Of a stretch of 64,000 bases of DNA, positions 25,741 to 33,681 are shown piece after piece. The position numbers were made by a program, and so were the translations under genes. The stretch is taken from the NCBI GenBank assembly GCA_041653995.1, contig JBAZEK010000005.1:39957-103956 (forward strand), in the 5' to 3' direction. The stretch's first letter is position 1, and each line of letters starts with the position of its first letter. Below the pieces are notes generated by a model that worked only from the letters and a program-made list of their open reading frames with translations, made no database searches and had not been told where the DNA came from. Source of the stretch: Dehalococcoidia bacterium (GTDB lineage Bacteria > Chloroflexota > Dehalococcoidia > GIF9 > UBA5629).

Positions 25741-27045
25741 ATGGCTCAACTCGAAGGTAAATTACGCGACAAATCCGCGGTCGTGGCCGTGATAGGGTTG
25801 GGATACGTGGGCCTGCCGCTGGCGGCGGCCTTCGCGTCCGCCGGGTTCAAAGTGCTGGGCATCGACCTGCAGCAGAGGCGCGTGGACCTGGTCAACCGCG
25901 GGCGGTCGTATAAAGCGGGCGTGGACGAGAAGATGCTGGGCAAACTGGTGCGCTCCCGCAAACTGACGGCCTTCACCGACCACTCGAAGCTGAAGCAGGC
26001 CGACGTGGTGTGCGTTTGCGTGCCCACGCCGCTCACGCGCACGCGCAAGCCCGACCTTTCGCACATCAACTACGAGGCGGAGCAGGTATCGCGCTATCTC
26101 AAGAAAGGGCAGCTGGTCGTGCTGGAGAGCACCACCTTCCCCGGCACCACGCGCGAGGTGATGCTGCCCGTGCTGGAGAGGTCGGGGCTGAAGGCGGGGC
26201 GCGACTTTTTCCTGGCCTTCTCACCCGGCAGGTCCGACCCGGGCGGCGCCGCGCGCCAGATGCGGTCCATACCCAAGATAGTGGGCGGCATCGACGCCGG
26301 ATCGTCCCGGCTGGCCTGCCTGCTGTACGGCAGCGTGGCCGACAGCGTTCAGCCCGTATCCTCCGCCGAGGTGGCGGAGATGACCAAGGTCTTCGAGAAC
26401 GTATTCCGCAGCGTAAACGTGGCGCTGGTCAACGAGCTGGCGCAGCTCTGCGACAAGATGGGCATCAGCGTATGGGAGGTGATACGGGCGGCGGCCTCCA
26501 AGCCCTTCGGCTACATGCCCTTTTACCCCGGGCCGGGCACGGGCGGCCACAGCATACCGCTCGACCCCTACTACCTGGCGGACAAAGCGCTGGAGTACGA
26601 CTTCCACACGCGTTTCATCGAGCTGGCCGCCGACATCAACGAGTCCATGCCCGGCTACGTGGCCGCGCAGGTCACGGCGGCGCTCAACAGCCGCGACATC
26701 AGCCTGGGCGGAGCGAGGATACTGGCCCTGGGGGCGGCCTATAAAAAAGACGTGGCGGACGTGCATGCCTCGCCCTGCGTCAAGCTGATCGCCATACTGC
26801 AGCAGAGGGGCGCCCGCGTGGACTATCACGATCCCTACGTCCCGCAGATACAATTGCCCTCCGGCGCGAAGGCCGCGGTAAAGCTCGATTACGGCTCGCT
26901 CAAGAAATACGACTGCGTTGTGATCGCCACCGACCACAGCGCCTATGATTATGTAAAAATAGCCGGCAACGCGCGGCTGGTTTTCGACGCCCGCGGCGCC
27001 ACCCGCGAGATGCGCGGCAAAAATATCGTCAGGCTGGGGGAATAA
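25741..27045 (+). CDS. wbpA: UDP-N-acetylglucosamine / UDP-sugar 6-dehydrogenase (WbpA/WecC family)
   Basis: A 434-residue NAD-dependent nucleotide-sugar dehydrogenase that oxidises C6 of a UDP-HexNAc to the uronic acid. The NAD site GLGYVGLPLA is at about residues 19-28. VCVCVPTPL and ESTTFPGTT mark the conserved core. The active-site region is HSIPLDPYYL near residue 265, but the catalytic cysteine normally found in this stretch (GGHC) is replaced, reading GTGGHSIPLDP. That is the form seen in the UDP-GlcNAc/UDP-ManNAc dehydrogenase family. The next gene follows its stop codon directly. Together with the following genes it fits the WbpA step of UDP-ManNAc3NAcA synthesis. Confidence 0.82.
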   Translation: MAQLEGKLRDKSAVVAVIGLGYVGLPLAAAFASAGFKVLGIDLQQRRVDLVNRGRSYKAGVDEKMLGKLVRSRKLTAFTDHSKLKQADVVCVCVPTPLTRTRKPDLSHINYEAEQVSRYLKKGQLVVLESTTFPGTTREVMLPVLERSGLKAGRDFFLAFSPGRSDPGGAARQMRSIPKIVGGIDAGSSRLACLLYGSVADSVQPVSSAEVAEMTKVFENVFRSVNVALVNELAQLCDKMGISVWEVIRAAASKPFGYMPFYPGPGTGGHSIPLDPYYLADKALEYDFHTRFIELAADINESMPGYVAAQVTAALNSRDISLGGARILALGAAYKKDVADVHASPCVKLIAILQQRGARVDYHDPYVPQIQLPSGAKAAVKLDYGSLKKYDCVVIATDHSAYDYVKIAGNARLVFDARGATREMRGKNIVRLGE

Positions 27046-28644
27046 ATGGCTGACACAGATAAAATCGCCCGCAACATAGCCGTAGTGGGCAGCGGATACT
27101 GGGGCAAGAACCTGGTGCGCAACTTCGCCGAGCTGGGCGCGCTGCATACCATCTGCGACACCGATCCCGCGGTCACGGGCAAGTTCAAGGGGCAGTACCC
27201 GTATTTAAAAGTCTGCGGCGATTACCGCCATGTGCTGCAGGACGACGAGGTCAAGGGCGTGGTGATCGCCGCGCCGGCCGTGCTGCACCATCCCATGGCC
27301 AGGGCCGCGCTGGAGGCGGGCAAGGACGCCTTCGTGGAGAAGCCGCTGGCGCTTAAAATAGAGCAGGGGCGGGAGCTGGTGGAACTGGCGGATAAACTGG
27401 GGCGGATACTGATGGTGGGGCACCTGCTGGAGTACCATCCCGTGGTGCTCAGGCTCAAGCAGATGGTGGACGCGGGCGAGCTGGGCAAGATCGAGTACCT
27501 CTATTCCAACCGGCTGAACCTGGGCAAGCTGCGCACGGAGGAGAACGTGCTGTGGAGCTTCGCGCCGCACGACATCTCCGTGATGCTGCTGCTGGCCGGC
27601 GACATGCCGCAGGAGGTGTCCGCGCACGGCGGCTACTACCTGCACCGCGACATCGCCGACGTGACCATGACCAATTTCAGCTTTAAAAGCGGCATCAGGG
27701 CGCACATCTTCGTGAGCTGGCTGCACCCCTACAAAGAGCAGCGGCTGGTGGTGGTGGGCGATAAAAAGATGGCCGTCTTCAACGACACCGAGCCGAAGGA
27801 CAAGCTGCTGATCTACGACCACGAGATAGAGTGGATAGAGCACAGGCCGGTGCCGCATCAGAAGCAGGCGCGCGTGGTGGAGGTCGAGATGCAGGAGCCG
27901 CTCAAACTCGAGTGTCGGGATTTCATTCAATCGATCGAGACGCGCGGACGTCCGCGCGTGGACGGGCGCAATGGGCTGCAGGTGCTGGAGGTGCTCTCGT
28001 ACTGCCAGCAGTCGCTGGAGCAGGGCGGGCGCGCCGTGGCCTGCGGGGCTGAAGACGGGGACTATTTCGCGCATGAGACCAGCCTGGTGGAGGGCCCGGT
28101 TGAGGTGGGCAAAGGCACCAAAATCTGGCATTTCGCGCACGTGATGCCGGATGTGAAGATAGGCAAAGGCTGCAACATCGGGCAGAACGTATATATCGGC
28201 AAAGGCGTAATCATGGGGGACAACGTCAAGGTGCAGAACAACGTCTCGGTCTACGAGGGCGTAGTGCTGGAGGACGACGTGTTCTGCGGACCCTCCTGCG
28301 TCTTCACCAACGTGTTCAATCCGCGCAGCCACGTATCGCGCAAGCATGAGTACCGTCCCACGATGGTCAGGCGCGGCGCGACCATCGGGGCCAACGCCAC
28401 CATCGTGTGCGGCAACACCATCGGCCGCTACGCCTTCATCGGGGCGGGCGCCGTGGTCACCAAAGACGTACCCGACCACGCCATGTATTACGGCAATCCC
28501 GCGCGTCAGAACGGCTGGGTCTGCAACTGCGGCGTCAAGCTCGATTTCGGCCGTTCGCAGTCGGCCGACTGCCCGTCCTGCGGCAGGCGCTACAAAAAGC
28601 GGGGCGCGAAAGACAGCGAGAAGGTAACGGAGGAAGCAGCATGA
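27046..28644 (+). CDS. Fusion of WbpB-type oxidoreductase and WbpD-type acetyltransferase
   Basis: A 532-residue two-enzyme fusion. Residues of about 8-325 are a Gfo/Idh/MocA oxidoreductase: VVGSGYWGKNLVRNF is the NAD site, EKPLAL carries the catalytic lysine region and FAPHDISVMLLL the histidine. This matches WbpB, which makes the 3-keto intermediate. Residues of about 345-495 are a left-handed beta-helix acetyltransferase (KGCNIGQNVYIGKGVIMGDN) matching WbpD, which acetylates the 3-amino group. A C-terminal zinc ribbon (CNCG ... CPSCG) closes the protein. Its TGA overlaps the next ATG (ATGA), so translation of the aminotransferase that acts between the two fused steps is coupled. Confidence 0.88.
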   Translation: MADTDKIARNIAVVGSGYWGKNLVRNFAELGALHTICDTDPAVTGKFKGQYPYLKVCGDYRHVLQDDEVKGVVIAAPAVLHHPMARAALEAGKDAFVEKPLALKIEQGRELVELADKLGRILMVGHLLEYHPVVLRLKQMVDAGELGKIEYLYSNRLNLGKLRTEENVLWSFAPHDISVMLLLAGDMPQEVSAHGGYYLHRDIADVTMTNFSFKSGIRAHIFVSWLHPYKEQRLVVVGDKKMAVFNDTEPKDKLLIYDHEIEWIEHRPVPHQKQARVVEVEMQEPLKLECRDFIQSIETRGRPRVDGRNGLQVLEVLSYCQQSLEQGGRAVACGAEDGDYFAHETSLVEGPVEVGKGTKIWHFAHVMPDVKIGKGCNIGQNVYIGKGVIMGDNVKVQNNVSVYEGVVLEDDVFCGPSCVFTNVFNPRSHVSRKHEYRPTMVRRGATIGANATIVCGNTIGRYAFIGAGAVVTKDVPDHAMYYGNPARQNGWVCNCGVKLDFGRSQSADCPSCGRRYKKRGAKDSEKVTEEAA

Positions 28645-29750
28645 GCATACCCATGGTCGACCTCAAGGCGCAGTACGCCTCGCTCAAGGAGGAGATCGAC
28701 GGGGCGGTGCGGCGCGTGATCGAGAACGCGCAATTTATAGGCGGCCCCGAGCTGGAGGCCTTCGAGAGTGAAATAGGCGGCTATTGCGGGACGTCCCATG
28801 CCGTGGGCGTGGCCAACGGCACCGAGGCTTTGCAGCTGGCGCTGCTGGCCTGCGGGATAAAGCCGGGCGACGAGGTAATCACAACACCCTTCACCTTCAT
28901 CGCCACGGCCGAGGCCATCACGCAGTGCGGCGCCGCTCCGGTCTTCGCGGATATCGACCCCGTCACATATAACATCGATCCCTCGCTGATCGAGGCGAAG
29001 ATCACACCCAGGACGCGCTGCATCATGTTGGTGCACCTTTACGGGCACCCGGCGGACATGGACCCTATCATGGAGATCGCGAAAAAGCGCGGCCTGAAGG
29101 TGATCGAGGACTGTGCTCAGGCGCTGGGCGCCGCGTACTCAGGCGCCAAAGTCGGCTCCATCGGCGACGCCGGCTGCCTGAGCTTTTTCCCCAGCAAGGT
29201 GCTGGGGGCCTACGGCGACGGCGGCATGGTGGTGACCAATGACGCTGGGGTGGCGGAGAACCTGAGGATGCTGCGCAACCACGGCGCGAAGCAGAAATAC
29301 TATCACCTTGTGCCCGGCTTCAACAGCCGCCTGGACGGGCTGCAGGCGGCCGTATTGCGCGTCAAGCTCAGGCGTCTGGACGATTGGATAGCGCAGCGGC
29401 GGCGCGTGGCCGCGCTGTACGCGAAATATCTGGGAGAAATCCCGTATGTGACGGCGCCGCACGAGAAAACGGGCAGCCGCCACTGCTACAACTACTACAC
29501 CGTCAGGCTGAAGGCCGGGACGGACCGCGGCGCATTGCAGAAGAGCCTGAGCGAAAAGGGAGTATCCAGCATGGTCTATTATCCCGTCTCGCTGCACCTG
29601 CAGGCGGTCTACGCCGCGCAGGGCGGCGTGAAGGGCGATTTCCCCGTGAGCGAGAAGGCGCAGGACGAGGTGCTGTCACTGCCCATCTACCCGGAGATGA
29701 CGGAGGAGCAGGTGAGACAGGTGGCGGAGGCCGTCGGCAGTTCGCAATAA
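28641..29750 (+). CDS. wbpE: DegT/DnrJ/EryC1 aminotransferase (WbpE-like)
   Basis: A 369-residue PLP sugar aminotransferase. ATG at 28641 is chosen because GGAGGAAG precedes it and the typical N-terminus SIPMVDLKAQYASL starts there. The lysine-bearing loop reads SFFPSKVLGAYGDGG near residue 180. WbpE converts UDP-3-keto-GlcNAcA to the 3-amino sugar using glutamate. It sits between the fused WbpB/WbpD gene and the HicBA-WbpI part of the operon, so the pathway order of enzymes is complete apart from glycosyltransferases. Confidence 0.88.
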   Translation: MSIPMVDLKAQYASLKEEIDGAVRRVIENAQFIGGPELEAFESEIGGYCGTSHAVGVANGTEALQLALLACGIKPGDEVITTPFTFIATAEAITQCGAAPVFADIDPVTYNIDPSLIEAKITPRTRCIMLVHLYGHPADMDPIMEIAKKRGLKVIEDCAQALGAAYSGAKVGSIGDAGCLSFFPSKVLGAYGDGGMVVTNDAGVAENLRMLRNHGAKQKYYHLVPGFNSRLDGLQAAVLRVKLRRLDDWIAQRRRVAALYAKYLGEIPYVTAPHEKTGSRHCYNYYTVRLKAGTDRGALQKSLSEKGVSSMVYYPVSLHLQAVYAAQGGVKGDFPVSEKAQDEVLSLPIYPEMTEEQVRQVAEAVGSSQ

Positions 29751-29795
29751 ACGGTGATTACAGATTGATCTCTGTCAACGGCAGGACAAATGCAT

Positions 29796-29801
29796 TATAA
29801 T
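29796..29801 (+). promoter_or_regulatory. -10 box before the small protein / HicBA module
   Basis: TATAAT at 29796-29801 overlaps the upstream ATG at 29800, which argues for the later start at 29830. The -35 element is weak. It offers an internal promoter for the toxin-antitoxin genes and wbpI. Confidence 0.4.
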
Positions 29802-29829
29802 GACCGGTAGAATCTGGAACAGATCTACG

Positions 29830-30012
29830 ATGAGCATGATTAAGGATTTAACGCTGGATGACCTTGAACAACTGATAGAGCAAAAAATGCTCGAGTTCTT
29901 TGGTGACCCCGATTCAGGCCTGGTTCTAAGGACCAAATTCAGAAAAGAGTTAGAGCGCAGGATGAAGAATCCCCACGAGGAGACTGCGCATCAAGAGGTA
30001 GCAGGCAGGTAG
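29830..30012 (+). CDS. Small helical protein upstream of HicBA
   Basis: A 60-residue predicted protein, MSMIKDLTLDDLEQLIEQKM..., mostly helical and charged. The style resembles the short proteins that often precede RelE, HicB or similar toxin-antitoxin genes, but I do not recognise the family. An ATG at 29800 would add ten residues but lies in a TATAAT box. It ends 7 nt before hicB, so it probably belongs to the same transcript. Alternatives are an accessory antitoxin or a non-functional frame. Confidence 0.5.
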   Translation: MSMIKDLTLDDLEQLIEQKMLEFFGDPDSGLVLRTKFRKELERRMKNPHEETAHQEVAGR

Positions 30013-30019
30013 AGAGCAT

Positions 30020-30244
30020 ATGACGAGAAAGTTTAAAGTCATCCTGGAGCCAAATGAACTTGGTGGTTATACCGCGATAGTACCCCTGCTGCCGGGTTGT
30101 ATCAGTGAAGGCGATTCCAGAGGGGAAGCTCTGGCGAACATCAAGGAGGCAATTGAGCTATATATAGAGAGCCTCATAGCCGATGGTGAGCCCATTCCAA
30201 CGGGCGAAAAGACAGAGGAGGCATTCGTAGAGGTCACTGCTTGA
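30020..30244 (+). CDS. hicB: HicB-type antitoxin
   Basis: A 74-residue protein with the degenerate RNase-H-like HicB fold: GGYTAIVPLLPGCISEGDS, then ALANIKEAIELYIESL. There is no C-terminal DNA-binding extension, so it is the short form and autoregulation would need another partner. Its stop codon overlaps the TTG start of hicA. HicB binds and blocks the HicA mRNA interferase. The order antitoxin-then-toxin is the reverse of the E. coli hicAB order but common elsewhere. Confidence 0.88.
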   Translation: MTRKFKVILEPNELGGYTAIVPLLPGCISEGDSRGEALANIKEAIELYIESLIADGEPIPTGEKTEEAFVEVTA

Positions 30245-30462
30245 AACTGCCGCGGACCGGCGGCAAGCAGGCTGTGGAGGCCTTGCTCAGGAGGGGATTC
30301 ATCATTCATCGCATCCGGGGCAGCCATTATATTTTGAAACACAGTTCAACCGGCTGCAGAGTCACGGTTCCCTATCACCGACGCGAACTGGCGCCTAAAA
30401 CCCTGCTTTCCATCCTGAGGCAGGCGGGGATATCGGTTGAGGAGTTCATTAAATTGATATGA
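30241..30462 (+). CDS. hicA: HicA-type mRNA interferase toxin
   Basis: A 73-residue double-stranded-RNA-binding-fold toxin. The catalytic histidine lies in RIRGSHYIL near residue 28, and VPYHRRELAPKTLLSILRQAG is the conserved second half. The TTG start overlaps the hicB stop (TTGA), and the toxin's own stop overlaps the ATG of the epimerase gene (ATGA). The toxin-antitoxin pair is thus translationally wedged into the sugar operon. The intact histidine suggests an active toxin. Confidence 0.88.
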   Translation: MKLPRTGGKQAVEALLRRGFIIHRIRGSHYILKHSSTGCRVTVPYHRRELAPKTLLSILRQAGISVEEFIKLI

Positions 30463-31610
30463 GAATCACACTGGTAGCCGCGGCGCGTCCCAACTTCATG
30501 AAGATCGCCCCGTTGATACGGGCCTTCGACAGGCACAACGCGAATATCTCCCGCCTGAATCCTGATCTCAATCTTAATCCCAAGATCGATTACATGCTGG
30601 TGCACACCGGCCAGCATTACGACTACCAGATGTCGCAGGTCTTTTTCGAGGACCTGAATCTGACGCGGCCCGATATACACCTGGGGGTGGGCTCGGGCAC
30701 GCATGCCTGGCAGACCGGCAGCGCAATGATGGAGTTCGAGAAGGTGCTGCTGAGGGCCAGTCCGGATTTAGTGGTGGTGGTGGGGGACGTGAACTCCACG
30801 CTGGCGGCGGCGCTGGCGGCGGTCAAGCTGCACATACCGGTGGCGCACGTGGAGGCGGGGGTGCGCACGGGGGACATGGGCATGCCGGAGGAGGTAAACC
30901 GCCGGCTGACCGACCACATCTCGCAGTACCTTTTCACGACCTCGAAGTACGATGACGCCGAGCTGAAAAAAGAGGGAGTACCCGCCGGCAGGATCCACCG
31001 CGTGGGCAACATCATGGCGGACAGCCTTGTCATGGGCAGGGAGAGCGCCGGGCGTTCGGAGGTTTTGAACAGGCTGGGCGTGAAGGACGGGGGGTACGCG
31101 CTGCTGACGCTGCACCGTCCCGCCAACGTAGACGAGCGGGAGAAGCTGAAATTAATAATCTCCAGGATAGAGGAGGTTTCGCGCAAAATACCGGTGGTCT
31201 TTCCTGCACATCCGCGCACGCTCAAGAACCTGCTCGAATTCGGGCTGGACAGGCCGGCGTCCAGCATCATACTCACGACGCCGCTGGGCTACAGCGACAT
31301 GCTCAGGCTGGAGATGGGGGCGAGGTTCATCATAACCGATTCGGGCGGTGTGCAGGTGGAGGCGGCGGTGCTGGGTGTGCCCTGCCTGACCGTGATGGAC
31401 CATCTGGTGTGGCGCATCACGCATGAAGCGGGCGGGAACAGGCTGGTGGGCAGCGACTGCGCCGGACTGGCGCGGGAGGCCGCTAAAATCCTCAAATCCC
31501 GCCCTAAATCTGAATCTAAATCTAAATCTGAATCTAAATCTCGTATTCCCCTCTGGGATGGACATACGGCTGATAGAATAGTCTCAGTGCTGATTAAGGC
31601 TGCGAAATGA
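30459..31610 (+). CDS. wbpI: UDP-HexNAc 2-epimerase (WecB/WbpI family)
   Basis: A 383-residue non-hydrolysing UDP-GlcNAc 2-epimerase-like enzyme; HTGQHYDYQMS near residue 48, AHVEAGVRTGDMGMPEEVNR near 128-147 and FIITDSGGVQVEA near 290 are family hallmarks. In a WbpA/B/D/E context the substrate is most likely UDP-GlcNAc3NAcA (WbpI), giving UDP-ManNAc3NAcA. Two AATCTN hexamer tracts lie in frame. One near residues 32-44 encodes LNPDLNLNP. One near 346-360 encodes a KSESKSKSESKS stretch. Both sit where related enzymes have short loops. Its start overlaps the hicA stop. Confidence 0.88.
   Translation: MRITLVAAARPNFMKIAPLIRAFDRHNANISRLNPDLNLNPKIDYMLVHTGQHYDYQMSQVFFEDLNLTRPDIHLGVGSGTHAWQTGSAMMEFEKVLLRASPDLVVVVGDVNSTLAAALAAVKLHIPVAHVEAGVRTGDMGMPEEVNRRLTDHISQYLFTTSKYDDAELKKEGVPAGRIHRVGNIMADSLVMGRESAGRSEVLNRLGVKDGGYALLTLHRPANVDEREKLKLIISRIEEVSRKIPVVFPAHPRTLKNLLEFGLDRPASSIILTTPLGYSDMLRLEMGARFIITDSGGVQVEAAVLGVPCLTVMDHLVWRITHEAGGNRLVGSDCAGLAREAAKILKSRPKSESKSKSESKSRIPLWDGHTADRIVSVLIKAAK
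30555..30590. repeat. AATCTN hexamer tract inside wbpI
   Basis: AATCCTGATCTCAATCTTAATCC, in frame near codons 33-43 of the epimerase gene. Confidence 0.55.
31502..31541. repeat. AATCTN hexamer tract inside wbpI
   Basis: Six consecutive AAATCT/GAATCT units encode an alternating Lys-Ser/Glu-Ser stretch in the C-terminal part of the epimerase. The unit equals the intergenic repeats at 12390-12437 and 14797-14838. Confidence 0.8.
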
Positions 31611-32061
31611 CGCCCGCTATCGAGACGAGCATGATGCACTGGTCGAGTTCCCTGATCAAAGGTATCAGCGGGTCGGGCATGGCGTTGGAATAGACCGTCA
31701 CGCGGTGCTTTTTGCCCTCCGCCGAATAATTTATACAGTATTTGATGACGTCCGCCTGCGAGTTGCCCGGGTATTCTTCCGGCAGGGCGAAGAAGCCGGC
31801 CTGCTCAAAGGCCTGCTCGATTTTACCCAGTTTAAGCGACAGCACCTGGCACCTGTGAAGGTCGCCGTTTTTCCCCACCAGCTCGCAATCGCCGCCTTCG
31901 TATATGCTGAGCGTGTCCCCCATATTGCTCAATCCTCCGCTGCGCTGATAAACGATATAGGGATCGCCCGGTCGGTCCGGCGTGGTTATTGGAGCAGCGG
32001 AGGTAGTATTATCGGACTGAGAGCAGCCCGCAAATATAACGGCTGCCGTCAGTAATAACAA
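31594..32061 (-). CDS. Small predicted lipoprotein, function unknown
   Basis: A 155-residue protein (from TTG at 32061) with a hydrophobic signal and lipobox FAGC near residue 13, then a Thr-rich stretch and one compact domain containing CQVLSLKLGKIEQAFEQAGF and KYCINYSAEGKKHRVTVYSN. The signal from TTG is short. In frame 12 codons upstream, ATT at 32097-32095 follows GGTGGAG and would give a better basic N-terminus; no ATG, GTG or other TTG is available before the stop. Converges with wbpI, overlapping its 3' end by 17 bp. Confidence 0.65.
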   Translation of the reverse strand: MLLLTAAVIFAGCSQSDNTTSAAPITTPDRPGDPYIVYQRSGGLSNMGDTLSIYEGGDCELVGKNGDLHRCQVLSLKLGKIEQAFEQAGFFALPEEYPGNSQADVIKYCINYSAEGKKHRVTVYSNAMPDPLIPLIRELDQCIMLVSIAGVISQP

Positions 32062-32183
32062 GCAACCTGCGCTGAATACTCGATGACTCGGCGTAATCTT
32101 TCTCCACCCAGGATTACCGTAATTATTCGTCTTAGATCAATATATCAGCATTACGCACACAATGTCAATTACGACTATTATTA

Positions 32184-33539
32184 TCACAGGGCGCACAGCT
32201 GCAGGCGGTGGAAGTAAGCGCCTTTGACTGTGTCGTATTCGAGCTGGTAACCGCTGACGCGGTACAGAGTATCCTGGTTGGCGACGGTATCGATGACCGC
32301 CAGCACGTCCCACAGCTCCAATCCGCAGTGCGGGGGAATGACGATCTCCGCCCTGCGGCCGTCAAGGCGGCATTTGGCCAGCATGGCGGCTGCCACCGCT
32401 GCGGCCACGGCGGCTGTGGGGATGGCGGGGTCGTGGTGGGCATCCGTGCGCTCGCCGACCAGGTCGACCTCGGCCTGGGCCACGGCGGCGCCGGACACCT
32501 GCCCTCCCGCGGCGTCCATGCCGACCACGAAGGCCCGGTTGATTTCGGGGGCCTCTTCGGAGTAAACGCCCGAGAGGATGACGTGGTAATCGGGGGGCGG
32601 CGTAGGTAGATATTCCTCAGTTCCGAAGCTGCTCCAGGCGGGCTCGCTGGGGGTCCATTTGCGGACGATGAGATTATCAATATTTATGTCACCGGAAGCA
32701 GCCGAATTGTAAATCCATATAATGCCGTTCGCTGCGGCTGAGGCTTCTTGCGCCGCGGCTATCCGCTTAACCACACCGTCTCGCACCATATCATACGTGT
32801 TGGCATCGTAGTCAAAATTCCTGTACTCGAATAGATACCATGTGCTATGGCTCAAGGCTTCAACCGTGTGGTACGAGCCGTCATAAAACATCCAGTTCTC
32901 CGTGCCTGTAAAGAGAGCATACATCCGACTGCCGGCGTCACCATGCCACACAATCGGGGCACCCGCATCGGTTTTTATCATCCTCATCTGTATGGCGATA
33001 GAGGAGGATGCTGCACGATTTATCCGGGCTTGCGCAGTCCCTCCCACCCACCGTCCCGACCGGGTTGATCCAGCGCCGGGCCAGTATATTGCCGTATCTA
33101 TTTCCACGTTAGTAACAGTACCCCAGCTACCACCTACCGGGTCTCCATCACTGCCCCTCTCAAAGTCGTCAAAAGCAATAAAGGTATCTGTCCCGCTGCT
33201 CTCTGAGCTTGCTCCCGCATTACCGTAGTACATGTAGATGGTGGCGGCGGCCGGGGACGCGGCGATCGAAGGTATCTTTATCCAGATAGTGGCCAGCCGG
33301 TTGGGGGTCGTGCCCGTGACGCTCTCGATCCAGTAAGGGCAGAGGGTGACGCCGTCGGAGGTGGTGAAGCGCAGGTCGTCAAAGGAACTGAGGACGTGCC
33401 CGGCGCAATCGACCTGCTCACCGGATGCGCCGGCGCTCTCGCCGACCAGCAATTTCAACTGATAATCGGACTGGGCCCCATCGGCAGAAGGGGCGATGAC
33501 TATCGCCTTTCTATAGGACCAGCCGGTTAACCAGGCCAT
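32184..33539 (-). CDS. Phage-type virion protein with DUF2341-like domain
   Basis: A 451-residue protein. The N-terminus (YRKAIVIAPSADGAQSDYQL ... IYMYYGNAGA) is a DUF2341-like beta domain found in virion and surface proteins. A concanavalin-like domain follows at about 120-285. The last 110 residues (VVGMDAAGGQ ... CGLELWDVLAVID ... YRVSGYQLEYD) resemble the C-terminal end of tail hub/baseplate proteins. It may therefore be a chimera of a carbohydrate-binding module and the end of the neighbouring hub gene. AGGAGGTG precedes the ATG. No signal peptide is present. Confidence 0.65.
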   Translation of the reverse strand: MAWLTGWSYRKAIVIAPSADGAQSDYQLKLLVGESAGASGEQVDCAGHVLSSFDDLRFTTSDGVTLCPYWIESVTGTTPNRLATIWIKIPSIAASPAAATIYMYYGNAGASSESSGTDTFIAFDDFERGSDGDPVGGSWGTVTNVEIDTAIYWPGAGSTRSGRWVGGTAQARINRAASSSIAIQMRMIKTDAGAPIVWHGDAGSRMYALFTGTENWMFYDGSYHTVEALSHSTWYLFEYRNFDYDANTYDMVRDGVVKRIAAAQEASAAANGIIWIYNSAASGDINIDNLIVRKWTPSEPAWSSFGTEEYLPTPPPDYHVILSGVYSEEAPEINRAFVVGMDAAGGQVSGAAVAQAEVDLVGERTDAHHDPAIPTAAVAAAVAAAMLAKCRLDGRRAEIVIPPHCGLELWDVLAVIDTVANQDTLYRVSGYQLEYDTVKGAYFHRLQLCAL

Positions 33540-33561
33540 TATTCACCTCCTGAACCATAAT

Positions 33562-33673
33562 GTCATTGCGAGGCCTCTTCCTTCTTCGTCATTGCGAGGA
33601 GCCGCAGGCGACGCGGCAATCCTGTGTAGCGTTATTTCCCTACACCAGATTGCTTCGCTACGCTCGCAATGAC
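33562..33673. repeat. REP/MITE-like element, copy 10, with an extra left end
   Basis: A partial GTCATTGCGAGG end at 33562 is followed by a full element at 33588-33673. It separates the two tail-type genes. Confidence 0.85.
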
Positions 33674-33681
33674 ATGGTATG

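Noticed and set aside
27205..28479. Long open frame on the minus strand (424 codons)
   Set aside because: Antisense to the WbpB-WbpD fusion, low-complexity His/Val-rich product, no ribosome-binding site; a shadow of GC-rich codon use.
28407..28640. Upstream extension of the WbpE-like aminotransferase
   Set aside because: The added 78 residues are Arg-rich and antiphase to the acetyltransferase coding sequence; the ATG at 28641 has a good ribosome-binding site.
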